DNA of 64,000 bases from Alphaproteobacteria bacterium (lineage in GTDB: Bacteria; Pseudomonadota; Alphaproteobacteria; SMXP01): contig JANQPV010000009.1 in the NCBI GenBank assembly GCA_028285305.1, forward strand, positions 1 through 64,000, read 5' to 3'. The notes beneath the pieces were generated by a model. It was not told where the DNA came from. It did not search any database and saw nothing but the letters and a program-made list of their open reading frames with translations. Position numbers and translations under genes: made by a program. Position 1 is the stretch's first letter. Every line of letters begins with the position of its first letter. Below, one piece after another: positions 33,335 to 42,915 of this stretch.

Positions 33335-34357
33335 TCAGAGGAACAGGTCGGCCAAAAGCTCGTAGGACTTGAGCCGGGGTGCGAAATCGTGGGTAATCGT
33401 AACGATTGTCAGCTCATCTGCACCTGATTTGTCTGCCAATTCTATCAAATTGTCGCGAATCTGATCGGGCGTTCCCGTCACCCCCCGATTCTGAAACCCT
33501 GCGATTTGAGCTCTGTCGGTTTCTGTAAACGGGTAGGCGAGGGCCTCTTCATCTGAGGGGAACGGCCCGAATCGGCCCGATAGGAAGCGGAGCAGCCATA
33601 AGGAACGGCTGGCCGCGTAGCGTTCGGCTTCTTCTTCCGTTTCGGCGCACAAAACTGAGATACCAACCGACGAGAGAGGCTCTTTGAGAGTGGCGCTTGG
33701 TTTGAAGGCGTCTCTGTACGTGCTCAGGGCCGCTTCTTCGCCAACCCCGACGATAAATTTGGCGTAGCAAAAGGCCATGCCCATGGCGCCTGCGAATGCG
33801 GCGGTTTCGATGCTTGAGCCCAGCAGCCACATCTCCGGCATGCCGTCGCCTTTCGGCATTGCGTGGATGCCGTGGAGAGGATGATCTGCACCAAAATGGT
33901 CTTTGCCGGAGGCTTGCTCAAGATACTCCCTAAGTAACGAAAGTTGCTGTGGAAACACGGTAATGGGGTAGGCTTGGGGCCCGGGTTGTAAGGCGGCCAT
34001 TGTTTTTCCGTCCGTTCCCGGAGCGCGTCCAATACCCAGATCGATGCGTCCAGGGTTCAACGTTTCCAACATGCGAAATGTTTCGGCGACCTTGAGGGGA
34101 CTGTAATGGGGCAGCATGACGCCGCCGGACCCGATACGCATGGTCGAGGTTTCATGGGCAAGGCGAGTGATGAGGATCTCGGGGACCGATCCAGCAAACG
34201 AGTTCGAATTGTGATGTTCCGCCACCCAATAGCGATGATAGCCGAGCTGTTCTGTCGCCTTGGCAAGAGCGATCGTTTCTTCGACGGCTTGCCGTGCGGT
34301 GCCGCCGGCGCGAATAGGAGACTGGTCAAGGACGTTGAGTTTGAAATTCGCGGCCAT
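33335..34357 (-). CDS. LLM class flavin-dependent oxidoreductase, MsnO8/YhbW-like
   Basis: A 340-residue luciferase-like monooxygenase. Features: NVLDQSPIRAGGTARQAVEE at the start, RYWVAEHHNSNSFAGSVPEI, LPHYSPLKVAETFRMLETLN and RIDLGIGRAPGTDGKTMAAL. The pattern is that of the MsnO8/YhbW group, which uses FMNH2 rather than F420. The substrate is unknown. An acyltransferase gene lies 62 bp upstream on the same strand. A stem-loop terminator lies about 170 bp downstream. A second, more distant LLM enzyme is at 9659. Confidence 0.92.
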   Translation of the reverse strand: MAANFKLNVLDQSPIRAGGTARQAVEETIALAKATEQLGYHRYWVAEHHNSNSFAGSVPEILITRLAHETSTMRIGSGGVMLPHYSPLKVAETFRMLETLNPGRIDLGIGRAPGTDGKTMAALQPGPQAYPITVFPQQLSLLREYLEQASGKDHFGADHPLHGIHAMPKGDGMPEMWLLGSSIETAAFAGAMGMAFCYAKFIVGVGEEAALSTYRDAFKPSATLKEPLSSVGISVLCAETEEEAERYAASRSLWLLRFLSGRFGPFPSDEEALAYPFTETDRAQIAGFQNRGVTGTPDQIRDNLIELADKSGADELTIVTITHDFAPRLKSYELLADLFL

Positions 34358-34419
34358 GGGTCATCTGATCTTCTGGTTTGTCATTGCTTTAATGAATTGG
34401 CGATTCTTTGCGGAAGCGA

Positions 34420-35139
34420 TCAGTCTTTGGAATTGGGAAAGAACTTCCGCCGGGCCCATCCCCAAGTGGTGTTTCCCTTAAGCACCATTTGATAGAGGTA
34501 GTCTTCCTTCGCCTTTTCCGCCTCTTCGTCGTCAAACATTGCTTCCCGCCTTACAAAACGATCCTCTTTGCCAAAGTCCTTTACCGGTTTGGCTGGGTTT
34601 CCGGCAACTACGGTGTTGTCGGCAACATCGTCAATGACCACCGAACGGGCGCCGACAACGCTGTTCTCGCCAACGGTTACGCCCTTTCCGATGTAGGCAC
34701 CGTGACCAATCCAGGCATTGTCCTTGAGAAGAATTGGTTCGGCTTCGGGTTCTTGCGTCCTGTCCAGCAGGCCATGCCAATCGCAATCGCTTACAACAAC
34801 ATCTGCCGCCATCATGACATTGGATCCCACGTCAATATGAGCCGCACTGAGTAACTGAACGCCAGGCGAAACCAACACATAGTCCCCCAGTGAGATCTGT
34901 CCTCCGTCGGACCGTGTCGACCAGGTTGAAAACCTCGTGGTTGTGCGCCGTTCACAGATCACATGAAGATGTCCGCCCGCTTTAATTCGTTTGCCGACCA
35001 GTTCCAAGTTCCACGGTTTTTTTATGTGGGCTGCCGCGCCGATCTCGTCAAATTGAGGGTACAAGAAATGGCGCGCCCACCAATCTTCATAGGCGGCATA
35101 GAACTGTCGCATCCAATAGGGTCTGTAATCGCGGCGCAT
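34420..35139 (-). CDS. Hexapeptide-repeat acyltransferase
   Basis: A 239-residue left-handed beta-helix acyltransferase. Hexapeptide-type repeats run from about residue 85 to 190 (LGDYVLVSPGVQLLSAAHID, VGSNVMMAADVVVSDCDWHG, IGHGAYIGKGVTVGENSVVG) and end with the family-typical VVAGNPAKPV. Such enzymes acetylate sugars or xenobiotics from acetyl-CoA; the WcaF/maltose-acetyltransferase group is closest by eye. His in DCDWHGLLD is a candidate catalytic residue. AGGAAAGCC precedes the ATG. It precedes the LLM gene on the same strand and is divergent from an acyl-CoA dehydrogenase. Confidence 0.9.
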   Translation of the reverse strand: MRRDYRPYWMRQFYAAYEDWWARHFLYPQFDEIGAAAHIKKPWNLELVGKRIKAGGHLHVICERRTTTRFSTWSTRSDGGQISLGDYVLVSPGVQLLSAAHIDVGSNVMMAADVVVSDCDWHGLLDRTQEPEAEPILLKDNAWIGHGAYIGKGVTVGENSVVGARSVVIDDVADNTVVAGNPAKPVKDFGKEDRFVRREAMFDDEEAEKAKEDYLYQMVLKGNTTWGWARRKFFPNSKD

Positions 35140-35235
35140 GAGCGCAGGCTTTCCTCATTCCTTGGTACCTTTTGACCCCTAAACCTGCATAGCCTAAAGT
35201 CCAAAGCAATCGAAAAACTGAAGGAATTAAACCAC

Positions 35236-36381
35236 ATGCCTTTGGATCTTGAGACTCGCCAACAGCTTGTCGATTCCGTTTCGCGTTTTGTCCGCGAGCG
35301 CCTTGTCCCTCTCGAAGAGAAAGTCGCTGAGGAAGATGAAGTGCCCCTGGATATTGTCAACGAAATGAGGGAACTGGGTCTTTTTGGCATTTCTATTCCC
35401 ACGGATTACGGCGGCCTCGGCCTCACGATGGAGGAAGAGGTGCTTGTGGTCATGGAACTCTGCCAAACTTCTCCTGCGTTCCGTTCGGTCATTGGCACCA
35501 ATGTCGGCATTGGTAGCCAAGGCATCGTGATGTTTGGAAGCCAAGAGCAAAAAGAAGAGTGGTTGCCGAAATTGGCCAGCGGAGAGGCGATCGCGAGTTT
35601 TGCGCTCACCGAGCCGGGGGCTGGGTCAGATGCTGCGAGCGTCAAAACCACAGCCATCAAGGATGGCGATCATTATGTAGTCAACGGGACCAAGCGCTAC
35701 ATTACGAACGCCAACAAGGCGAGTGTCTTCACTCTGATGGCGCGTTCTAATCCGGACATTAAAGGAGCCAAGGGGATCACAGCCTTTGCGGTGCCCGCCG
35801 ACCTTCCCGGTATCACGATCGGCAAGCCGGAAAAGAAGATGGGCCAGCAAGGGGCGCATATCTGCGATGTCATTTTCGAAGATTGCCGTGTTCCGGAATC
35901 GTGTGTCATCGGAAAAGAAGGCGAAGGCTTCAAGGTAGCGATGCAGGTGCTCGACCGGGGCCGTTTGCATGTGTCTGCTGTTTGTACCGGCGTTGCCAAG
36001 CGCCTGGTGCGCGAAATGACTCAGTATGCGGTCGAACGTGAACAGTTCGGACAGCGCATCGGTGATTTCCAACTGGTGCAAGCTTTGATGGCTGATTCTC
36101 AAACCGAGACCTACGCCGGCGAAGCTATGGTCCTCGACGCGGCTCGCAAACTCGACAACGGCGAAGAGGTGTCCATGCTGGCCTCGTGCTGTAAACTCTT
36201 CTGCTCCGAGATGGTGGGCCGGGTGGCGGATCGGGCTGTGCAAGTATTTGGTGGAGCCGGCTATGTGGCGGACTACGGGATTGAGCGGTTCTACCGGGAT
36301 GTCAGAATTTTTCGTCTTTATGAAGGTACCTCACAGATCCAGCAATTGGTGATCGCGCGTAACCTCCTCAAGAACGTTTGA
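35236..36381 (+). CDS. Acyl-CoA dehydrogenase, classical short/medium-chain type
   Basis: A 381-residue acyl-CoA dehydrogenase unlike its neighbours. It carries the classical C-terminal catalytic glutamate in FRLYEGTSQIQQLVIARNLL, as in MCAD/SCAD, and Gly at the IVD position (VLDRGRLHVSAV). Other motifs are ALTEPGAGSDAASVKTTAIK, KRYITNANKASVFTLMARS and FGGAGYVADYGIERFYRDVR. It starts an operon with an alpha/beta hydrolase (22 bp downstream) and an L-2-hydroxyglutarate-oxidase-like gene. GAAGGAATTAAACCAC precedes the ATG. Confidence 0.95.
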   Translation: MPLDLETRQQLVDSVSRFVRERLVPLEEKVAEEDEVPLDIVNEMRELGLFGISIPTDYGGLGLTMEEEVLVVMELCQTSPAFRSVIGTNVGIGSQGIVMFGSQEQKEEWLPKLASGEAIASFALTEPGAGSDAASVKTTAIKDGDHYVVNGTKRYITNANKASVFTLMARSNPDIKGAKGITAFAVPADLPGITIGKPEKKMGQQGAHICDVIFEDCRVPESCVIGKEGEGFKVAMQVLDRGRLHVSAVCTGVAKRLVREMTQYAVEREQFGQRIGDFQLVQALMADSQTETYAGEAMVLDAARKLDNGEEVSMLASCCKLFCSEMVGRVADRAVQVFGGAGYVADYGIERFYRDVRIFRLYEGTSQIQQLVIARNLLKNV

Positions 36382-36403
36382 GCAAATCACAGGGGATTGA
36401 TTG

Positions 36404-37120
36404 ATGAGCGCCACAGCGTCTTTGGAATACAGCCGGCCGAAGCCATTGTCAGTTATGGGTGAACTGCGAGTGCCTTTCGAGATGCTCGCCTTTTCGCCAA
36501 GGACGAGGCACCTCATCAATTCGCCCAAAGGAGATGGACGCCCGGTGATGCTTATGCCCGGTTACATGGCGGGGGAGTTCTCGATGCAGCCTTTGGCCAC
36601 GTATCTAAAGATCCTCGGTTATTCCGTTCACCAATGGGGATTGGGCGTAAACCGCGGAGATGTCGAAGCCGATATCGGCAGGGTTGGAGAGCGTGTGGCA
36701 GATCTTCATTCCGAAATCGGAGAAAAGGTCACTGTGATCGGCTGGAGTCTCGGCGGCGTCATAGCCCGCGAAGTTACACGCATGTACGCGGATAGTGTCC
36801 GCGAGGTGATTACGATGGGAACGCCGATCGTTGGCGGCCCTAAGTACACATCCGTTGGCGGGTTCTATGCACGGATGCACGACATTGATCTTGATGAATT
36901 CGAAGTAGAGGTGCATGTGCGCAACGCAGAAGGTCTTGAGCAGCCGGCGACCTCCATTTACAGCCGGTCAGACGGAATCGTGGATTGGAAGGCCTCTGTT
37001 GATCCGTACAACGAGCATACGCGCCATGTGGAAGTGGAGAGTTCTCACTTCGGTCTCGGCATCAACCCCAAGGTGTGGCGCGTGATTGCAGACACGCTGG
37101 CGGGAGACGCTCGAGCGTAA
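36404..37120 (+). CDS. Alpha/beta hydrolase, lipase-like
   Basis: A 238-residue alpha/beta-hydrolase-fold protein. VMLMPGYMAGEFSMQPLATY forms the oxyanion region, VIGWSLGGVIAREVTRM the nucleophile elbow, GTPIVGG follows, and VESSHFGLGINP near the end supplies the histidine. The layout resembles PGAP1/triacylglycerol lipase-type hydrolases. No signal peptide is evident, so it is likely cytoplasmic. The ATG at 36404 is chosen over TTG at 36401. It is the middle gene between an acyl-CoA dehydrogenase and an FAD oxidoreductase, 59 bp before the latter. Confidence 0.9.
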   Translation: MSATASLEYSRPKPLSVMGELRVPFEMLAFSPRTRHLINSPKGDGRPVMLMPGYMAGEFSMQPLATYLKILGYSVHQWGLGVNRGDVEADIGRVGERVADLHSEIGEKVTVIGWSLGGVIAREVTRMYADSVREVITMGTPIVGGPKYTSVGGFYARMHDIDLDEFEVEVHVRNAEGLEQPATSIYSRSDGIVDWKASVDPYNEHTRHVEVESSHFGLGINPKVWRVIADTLAGDARA

Positions 37121-37179
37121 CTCAGCGCATCTCAGCTTTACTTGTTCGCTACGCGCGCTCGTTAGAAAGGCGGTCGCCT

Positions 37180-38289
37180 TTGGACGTTGCCAAATTCGAC
37201 ACTGTGGTGTGCGGCGCCGGCGTCATTGGTTTGAGTGTTGCGCGGCAGCTTGCACGACAAGGTAAGTCGGTCGTCCTCTTGGAGCGGCATGATGTTGTGG
37301 GCTCTGAGACGTCGTCCCGGAACAGCGAAGTCATTCATGCGGGAATCTATTACCCTTCGCAGTCATTGAAGGCTCATCTTTGCGTTCGTGGAAAACACCT
37401 CCTTTATGACTATGTGCATGAGAACAATATTTCCCATGCTAAGTGCGGGAAGCTCATCGTTGCGACGCAGGAGTCCGAACGTGAGAGGTTGGCTCAACTT
37501 GCGCGTCAAGCGCGCGAGAACGGCGTTGATGATCTCGTCCGGCTAAGTAAGCAACAAGTGGCCGACTTGGAGCCGGAAGTCGCTTGCGAAGAAGGTTTGT
37601 TATCTCCCTCAACGGGTGTAATCGATTCACACGAATTCATGCTTTCTCTCTGGGCGGACTACGAAGCTGCCGGCGGGGTGGTTGCTTTCTTATCGGAAAT
37701 TGAAAGAGTTTCAACGACGGGGCATGGATTTGATGTCGCTCTAAAGCATGAACCCGGCTTTGTTATACAGTGCCAAGAGTTTGTTAATTCGGCCGGTCTT
37801 TCCGCCGTATCGCTTGCCGCCAAAGTCGATGGATTGTCCGAAGAGTATATCCCAGAGGAGATTTTCGCAAAGGGGAGATATTGCTCGTATTCCGGGGCCC
37901 ACAGGTTTCGGCATCACATTTACCCGGTTCCGTCAGATGGCGGACTTGGCGTGCATGCAACCGTGAGCTTAGACGGGCGCGTAAAATTTGGCCCAGACGT
38001 GGAATGGTATGTAAGTCCAAGCGACCATTTAGTCACGGAAGAGATTATCGACGACTTTTGGTGCGCGATTAAGCGTTTTTGGCCTCAGGTTGAACGGGAT
38101 CGTTTGGGCCCTGATTATGCGGGGATCCGTCCAAAGCTTCATCATCAAGGCCAGCCTGCCGCCGACTTTCGCATTGACGGCTCTGACGCCCACCAGGTCC
38201 CAGGCCTCATCAATCTGTTCGGCATCGAATCCCCCGGCCTCACGGCGTCCTTGGCCATTGCCGAGCATGTTGCGGACCAACTGTCCTGA
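37180..38289 (+). CDS. FAD oxidoreductase, L-2-hydroxyglutarate oxidase-like
   Basis: A 369-residue FAD enzyme of the DAO family. FDTVVCGAGVIGLSVARQLA is the Rossmann motif and RNSEVIHAGIYYPSQSLKAH is the stretch typical of LhgO/L2HGDH. GLINLFGIESPGLTASLAIA near the end closes the FAD site. It would oxidise L-2-hydroxyglutarate or a similar 2-hydroxy acid, passing electrons to quinone or oxygen. The most plausible start is TTG at 37180, with AAAGGCGG upstream; an ATG at 37075 lies inside the preceding gene. Third gene of the dehydrogenase/hydrolase operon. Confidence 0.88.
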   Translation: MDVAKFDTVVCGAGVIGLSVARQLARQGKSVVLLERHDVVGSETSSRNSEVIHAGIYYPSQSLKAHLCVRGKHLLYDYVHENNISHAKCGKLIVATQESERERLAQLARQARENGVDDLVRLSKQQVADLEPEVACEEGLLSPSTGVIDSHEFMLSLWADYEAAGGVVAFLSEIERVSTTGHGFDVALKHEPGFVIQCQEFVNSAGLSAVSLAAKVDGLSEEYIPEEIFAKGRYCSYSGAHRFRHHIYPVPSDGGLGVHATVSLDGRVKFGPDVEWYVSPSDHLVTEEIIDDFWCAIKRFWPQVERDRLGPDYAGIRPKLHHQGQPAADFRIDGSDAHQVPGLINLFGIESPGLTASLAIAEHVADQLS

Positions 38290-38314
38290 AATTGGGTGAC
38301 TTTCGACGCCTGCC

Positions 38315-39640
38315 CTAAACGGCATCCGCCACGGCTTTTGGGACGATCTGAGGCAAGCGGGGATCGAAGACCCGCGGCATAATTGAGTTGGGCCCGAAAG
38401 TCAGGTCTTCGTCCCGATAGAGAGCCTCAAGTTCGCGGGTCGGCTCCATCCGTGCCGTCGCGGCGATGGCGTCGGCCGCCGCCTTCAACATGGCAGGCGT
38501 GAATGACGTTGCGCCGGAATCGAAGGCGCCGCGGAAAATATAGGGAAAGCAAAGAACGTTATTCACCTGATTTGGAAAATCGGATCGGCCGGTGGCAATT
38601 ATTGCATCCGGCGCCGCAGTCCGCGCGTGATCGGGCCAGATTTCGGGGTCGGGATTAGCGAGAGCAAAAATGATAGGTTTTGCCGTCATTTTTTTCACCC
38701 ATTCCGGCGACAGAAGACCTGCCGTCGACAGGCCCAAAAAGACATCTGCGTCGTCCATGGCATCTTCAAGAGTGCGGGCTGAGGTCTTCACGGCGACGGC
38801 TTCCTTTTGAGGGGACATGCCCTTCTTGCGGCCCTTATGGATCACACCCGTGCTGTCGACGACGATGACGTTCTTGCGATTGAGGCCGGCCTCGAACAGA
38901 AGGTTCAAGCATGCAATGGCCGATGCGCCTGCGCCTGAACACACCAGCTTGACGTTCTGCAGTTTCTTGCCTGTGAGCAGTAAAGCGTTTTCCATGGCGG
39001 CGAGGGTACAAACGGCGGTGCCGTGCTGGTCGTCGTGAAAGACAGGAATATTCATCCGTTTGCGGCAGAGTTCCTCAACGATGAAGCACTCTGGCGCCTT
39101 AATGTCTTCTAAGTTGACGCCGCCAATGCTGGGCTCCAGCGCGATGATGATCTCTGCCAATTTTTCTGGATCGGTCTCGTTAATCTCGAGATCGATGGCG
39201 TCAATCGCTCCGAATTTCTTGAACAAAGCGGCTTTGCCTTCCATGACAGGTTTGGCCGCTAGAGGACCAATATCACCCAGCCCCAAAACAGCTGTGCCGT
39301 TGCTCACGACTGCTACGAGATTGGACCGTGCCGTATAGAGAGATGCGGTCGAGGGATCCTTCGCAATCTCGCGGCATGGTGCCGCCACGCCGGGCGAATA
39401 GGCGAGAGCGAGTTCATACTGCGTTTCCAGCCGTTTGGTCGTTTCTATGCTGACTTTTCCCGGAGGTTCGGCGCGGTGATAGGCCAGAGCTTCTTCATCG
39501 AGTGTTGTGTGCGGGGTTCCGGGATCGCCGGAGCGATACTGTGCATAAGGCGTCTCTGGCGTTTGCCACAGCCGTCGCCAAACCTTGAACGGATTCCTCA
39601 TATGCCGAATTCCCCACAGCGTTGCCCCGATAAGGCTCAT
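38315..39640 (-). CDS. NAD(P)-dependent malic enzyme, short form
   Basis: A 441-residue oxidative decarboxylase converting malate to pyruvate. Motifs: [57 protein letters not shown], and [21 protein letters not shown] Rossmann domain follows ([20 protein letters not shown]). It lacks the C-terminal phosphotransacetylase-like domain found in MaeB-type enzymes, which are about 750 residues. The start may be at 39640 or at the internal ATG at 39601, which has GGGGAA upstream. It is convergent with the L-2-hydroxyglutarate-oxidase-like gene and gives NADPH or pyruvate from beta-oxidation-derived malate. Confidence 0.95.
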   Translation of the reverse strand: MSLIGATLWGIRHMRNPFKVWRRLWQTPETPYAQYRSGDPGTPHTTLDEEALAYHRAEPPGKVSIETTKRLETQYELALAYSPGVAAPCREIAKDPSTASLYTARSNLVAVVSNGTAVLGLGDIGPLAAKPVMEGKAALFKKFGAIDAIDLEINETDPEKLAEIIIALEPSIGGVNLEDIKAPECFIVEELCRKRMNIPVFHDDQHGTAVCTLAAMENALLLTGKKLQNVKLVCSGAGASAIACLNLLFEAGLNRKNVIVVDSTGVIHKGRKKGMSPQKEAVAVKTSARTLEDAMDDADVFLGLSTAGLLSPEWVKKMTAKPIIFALANPDPEIWPDHARTAAPDAIIATGRSDFPNQVNNVLCFPYIFRGAFDSGATSFTPAMLKAAADAIAATARMEPTRELEALYRDEDLTFGPNSIMPRVFDPRLPQIVPKAVADAV

Positions 39641-39773
39641 TGATGTCCGGAAAAGCGATGATCGTCAACCGGGACGGCGTGGGAATTGTAGATGGGCTGT
39701 ACCAACCATGAAGGCGGTAATGGCGCTATCCCAAGAGGCTTCGGGCTCTGAGGGCTCTGATGGAAAATGGAGT

Positions 39774-39800
39774 ACCCGGCGTAGGTTCTCTACGCCGGGT
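39774..39800 (-). terminator. Strong hairpin after the DUF3108 gene
   Basis: ACCCGGCGTAG (39774-39784) pairs perfectly with CTACGCCGGGT (39790-39800) around a 5-nt loop. Read on the minus strand it lies just after the DUF3108 stop codon and is followed by CCATTTTCC, a weak T-run. It is a likely terminator for that gene, and it precedes the malic enzyme gene. Confidence 0.75.
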
Positions 39801-39807
39801 CGAAGTC

Positions 39808-40659
39808 TTAACCCTGCGAGGACTGTCCAAACCGGACTTCCGTCGCGGTGCCGACAATGGCGCCAAACTCCGTTTCGATGGTTAAACGCACGGGTACCAA
39901 ATATTTGCCGTCTTCAATTCGGGCCAATTGAGCCTTTACCACTGGAAAGGGCGTGGCGCCTTTCTTGCGTGGCTTGAACCCCGCAAGTCTGGTGTATTGC
40001 AGCGTACACAGATAGCCGGGACCGCGATAGCCATGGGTTTTTCCGGACCGGATGGAAATGTTTTTGACGTGCTTGACCTTGAAATCATAGCGCCGCTTTC
40101 CATCAAAGATGGGCAGTGCTTGCCCGCAGGGTGCTTCCGGAGCAATGCTTGATCCCATGATGAGGTACATAAACGCACTTAAGGGGTCTACGGTTTCTTG
40201 CTTGAGGGCGTCTGGAACCGGGTAAGGGAAACTGTAGGCCGGTATGGCTTCGAGTTCAGTCGGCATGCGGCCATCAAACTTTAGATCTACAAATTGTTCG
40301 TCCTCAACGGTTTTGGTGTCGATGACGAATTGACGGGGGGCAACCCGTTTGCCGTCCATTTCGCCGTGAGAGTTAATCTTGTAGCGCCCCTGAAACAGCG
40401 TTTCGGCTAATCCGTCTGTTCGAATATCGGAGCGCACCGTGTAGGATTGATCGGTCCATGCGGCGCTCAAATCAATGTTCCCTAACTTTAATCCGCCAAC
40501 GAAGAAATCATATTTGATGGACAGAGTTGTACCGGGGCCTGCGGGAGAGCCAAGCGTTGCCATGTCCAAGGCTTGGGTTGACACATTTGCAGCTTGGGAG
40601 GCGGACATGGTACCCAAACTCAAAATAACGGCTAGATTTGCCAAGATGCGTCTGTACAT
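39808..40659 (-). CDS. DUF3108 exported protein
   Basis: A 283-residue protein with an N-terminal signal (RRILANLAVILSLGTMSASQAA). The beta-rich DUF3108 domain covers most of the rest: IKYDFFVGGLKLGNIDLSAA, SYTVRSDIRTDGLAETLFQG, and DPLSAFMYLIMGSS. Two cysteines are in APCGQAL and GYLCTLQYT. The domain resembles lipoprotein-binding beta-barrel proteins and probably acts in the periplasm; no reaction is known. Divergent from a small membrane protein gene across 218 bp. A strong hairpin follows its stop codon. Confidence 0.9.
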   Translation of the reverse strand: MYRRILANLAVILSLGTMSASQAANVSTQALDMATLGSPAGPGTTLSIKYDFFVGGLKLGNIDLSAAWTDQSYTVRSDIRTDGLAETLFQGRYKINSHGEMDGKRVAPRQFVIDTKTVEDEQFVDLKFDGRMPTELEAIPAYSFPYPVPDALKQETVDPLSAFMYLIMGSSIAPEAPCGQALPIFDGKRRYDFKVKHVKNISIRSGKTHGYRGPGYLCTLQYTRLAGFKPRKKGATPFPVVKAQLARIEDGKYLVPVRLTIETEFGAIVGTATEVRFGQSSQG

Positions 40660-40877
40660 AAGACCCTCATATTTGTTCGTAGCGTAAGGCTATCTTTTCG
40701 TTCCGGTCGATTTGAGACCGATTTTGGGAGATTTTTCGGCGCGCGCCTGAACACTGGATGAACAAGGTCGAGGTTAACCAAACCGAGAGGCGTGATCGGG
40801 CTTGCCCAAGCGGGCAAATTCCCGGTAGGACCTAATTTCGGCAAGGATTTTGGACGAATAGTGGAAGAAGACGAATT

Positions 40878-41267
40878 GTGGCGGATACTGATAACAAATT
40901 GTTAAGTAAAGTTTCACTCGCACGATTTTTGAAGTTCATCGGCGTTTTTGGCTTTGGGTTCGTGTATCTTGTTACCGGAACGGCTGCGTTCTTGCTGCTT
41001 TCCGTAGCTGCCTTTCTGTTTACATCGCAAACGGGTGACCGTCCTTTCTTTGATGATGGTAAACTCAACCGATTGAATCTCTTTCTTGCGCTTCTTGGTG
41101 TGCTGAATATTTTTGGTGCGTTCTTGTTGTTGCGGTTGTTCCTTGTGACTCAGAATCCGATATTTGCCTTAGCGTGCTTTGCCCTTGTAGCTGGGGCGAC
41201 GTATAGCGGATTGGTTTTGGTGCAAAAATATGATCCGTCCAGTTCTGAAAAGGGGGATCCTTCCTGA
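40878..41267 (+). CDS. Small membrane protein, unknown
   Basis: A 129-residue protein with three to four membrane segments: LKFIGVFGFGFVYLVTGTAA and LLLSVAAFLFTS, then LNLFLALLGVLNIFGAFLLL and FALACFALVAGATYSGLVLV. I do not recognise the family. Translation starts at a GTG (40878) after GAAGAAGACGAA. The TGA overlaps the ATG of the uracil-DNA glycosylase gene by one base, so the two are translationally coupled. No functional link to DNA repair is evident. Confidence 0.75.
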   Translation: MADTDNKLLSKVSLARFLKFIGVFGFGFVYLVTGTAAFLLLSVAAFLFTSQTGDRPFFDDGKLNRLNLFLALLGVLNIFGAFLLLRLFLVTQNPIFALACFALVAGATYSGLVLVQKYDPSSSEKGDPS

Positions 41268-41872
41268 TGACGTCGCCGTCTCAGACGCCTGCCCGTGCCC
41301 TTGCTGACTTATTGGGCGATATACGGGCATGCCGGGCGTGTGCTGACGACTTGCCGCACGCGCCGCGGCCTGTGGTTCAGGCAAGTTTGACCGCGCGCCT
41401 TTGTATTGCCGGCCAGGCGCCTGGGACCAAAGTGCACGCAAGCGGCAAACCTTTTGATGATCGCAGCGGCGACCGTCTGAGGTCTTGGATGGGCATTGAC
41501 CGCGACGTCTTCTACGACGAGGCGCGTGTCGCGACGATCCCAATGGGGTTTTGTTTTCCGGGGCAAGATGCCAAAGGCGGGGATCTGCCGCCGCTCAAAC
41601 GATGTGCCCAATTGTGGCGGTCGCAGATCTTTGAGGTCTTGCAGAACGTTAGGCTCATTCTTGTCGTGGGCGGATATGCGCAAGCTTGGCACCTGGGCTC
41701 GGAACGCAAGCCGACATTGACCGAGACGGTTCGGTCCTGGCGGGACTATGTTCCCGATTTTCTTCCGCTGCCTCATCCTTCGTGGCGAAATACGGGCTGG
41801 CTCAAAAAGAACCCCTGGTTTGAGGCAGAGGTGGTGCCCTATCTTCAGGAGCGGGTCAGAGATCTTGTCTAA
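41267..41872 (+). CDS. Uracil-DNA glycosylase superfamily protein
   Basis: A 201-residue member of the family 4/UdgX-like uracil-DNA glycosylases. Motif A is CIAGQAPGTKVHASGKPFDD, and the end motif is LPHPSWRNTGWLKKNPWF. Cysteines in CRACADDLP and CFPGQ...RCAQLW may bind a [4Fe-4S] cluster. It would remove uracil from DNA, or be a divergent relative. The ATG overlaps the stop of the upstream membrane protein (TGATG), and its stop is overlapped by the TTG start of the lipoprotein hydrolase. Confidence 0.88.
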   Translation: MTSPSQTPARALADLLGDIRACRACADDLPHAPRPVVQASLTARLCIAGQAPGTKVHASGKPFDDRSGDRLRSWMGIDRDVFYDEARVATIPMGFCFPGQDAKGGDLPPLKRCAQLWRSQIFEVLQNVRLILVVGGYAQAWHLGSERKPTLTETVRSWRDYVPDFLPLPHPSWRNTGWLKKNPWFEAEVVPYLQERVRDLV

Positions 41873-42845
41873 CCCAACGAAGTCTCTTTTTGCCTTTGCA
41901 TTCTGTGCGTTCATTGTTTGCGGCTGTGCCAGCCCGCTTGAGGTTGGGCTTGATACATCCGTGACCCAAGCCCCGAGATTCACCCAGGAGGGCTTTGAGA
42001 CCAAAGATGGAAAGCGTCTTGCTGTCCAGACATGGGAGTCTTCGCGGCCGTCTGCCGTGGTGGTTGGCATCCATGGCATGAATGACTATTCGCAAACGTT
42101 CGCGATGCTAGGCCCCTGGCTCGCGGATCGCGGAGTGAGTCTTTATGCGTATGATCAAAGGGGCTTTGGTGCGTCGCCCCATACTGGGACTTGGGCAGGT
42201 ACAGAAGCGATGGTCGAAGACGCTCGCGCGTTTATCAATCAGCTGAACAGTCAGCATTCGGACCTACCTGTATATGTAATTGGGGTGAGCATGGGCGCCG
42301 CGGTGACGTTGGTCGCCCTTTCGCGTGCCTCGGATCTTCCTGTGGAGGGCATCGTTTTGGTGTCTCCGGCCGTCTGGGGGTGGAGCTCCCTGAACCCGCT
42401 TTATAAGTCTGTTTTGTGGTTGGTTGCCCATACCGCGCCGGCGCAATCCTTTTCAGGAAGCGGCCTTGAGATTTGGCCCTCGGACAATATCGAAATGTTA
42501 AGAGCGAACGCGCGGGATCCCCTCATGATCAAAGAGACCCGAACCGATGCCATTTTTGGTCTGGTGAATTTGATGGAGGATGCCTACCAGAAAGCTAGGA
42601 CTGTCGACATCCCGGCTCTGATTTTGTACGGCGAAAAGGATGAAATCATTCCTGCCCGGCCTGTGGCGCATATCGTTAACGAAATGCAGCAGACCCGCCG
42701 CTTGGCCGTTTATGAGGACGGCTATCACATGCTTCTCCGCGATCTGCAGGCAGAGATCGTTTGGGAGGACATTCTGGCATGGATTGAAGATGGTGCCGTC
42801 CCGCTGCCGTCAGGAGCGGAACAATCAATGTTAACCGCCCCTTAA
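41865..42845 (+). CDS. Lipoprotein alpha/beta hydrolase, monoacylglycerol-lipase-like
   Basis: A 326-residue protein. The N-terminus KSLFAFAFCAFIVCGCASP carries a lipobox (VCGC), so it is probably a lipid-anchored envelope protein. VVGIHGMNDYSQTFAMLGPW, YDQRGFGASPHTGTW, VIGVSMGAAVTLVALS (nucleophile Ser) and YEDGYHMLLRD (His) show the monoacylglycerol-lipase-like core. The start is a TTG at 41865 that overlaps the end of the uracil-DNA glycosylase gene; GGAG lies about 14 nt upstream. The longer frame from 41748 has no family-like N-terminus. Confidence 0.85.
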   Translation: MSNPTKSLFAFAFCAFIVCGCASPLEVGLDTSVTQAPRFTQEGFETKDGKRLAVQTWESSRPSAVVVGIHGMNDYSQTFAMLGPWLADRGVSLYAYDQRGFGASPHTGTWAGTEAMVEDARAFINQLNSQHSDLPVYVIGVSMGAAVTLVALSRASDLPVEGIVLVSPAVWGWSSLNPLYKSVLWLVAHTAPAQSFSGSGLEIWPSDNIEMLRANARDPLMIKETRTDAIFGLVNLMEDAYQKARTVDIPALILYGEKDEIIPARPVAHIVNEMQQTRRLAVYEDGYHMLLRDLQAEIVWEDILAWIEDGAVPLPSGAEQSMLTAP

Positions 42846-42915
42846 ACGTCTTAAACTGGGCTTAACTGGTGTTCGGTTAGTCTCACTATTCGCGTTTGTG
42901 AATGAGTCCTAAACC

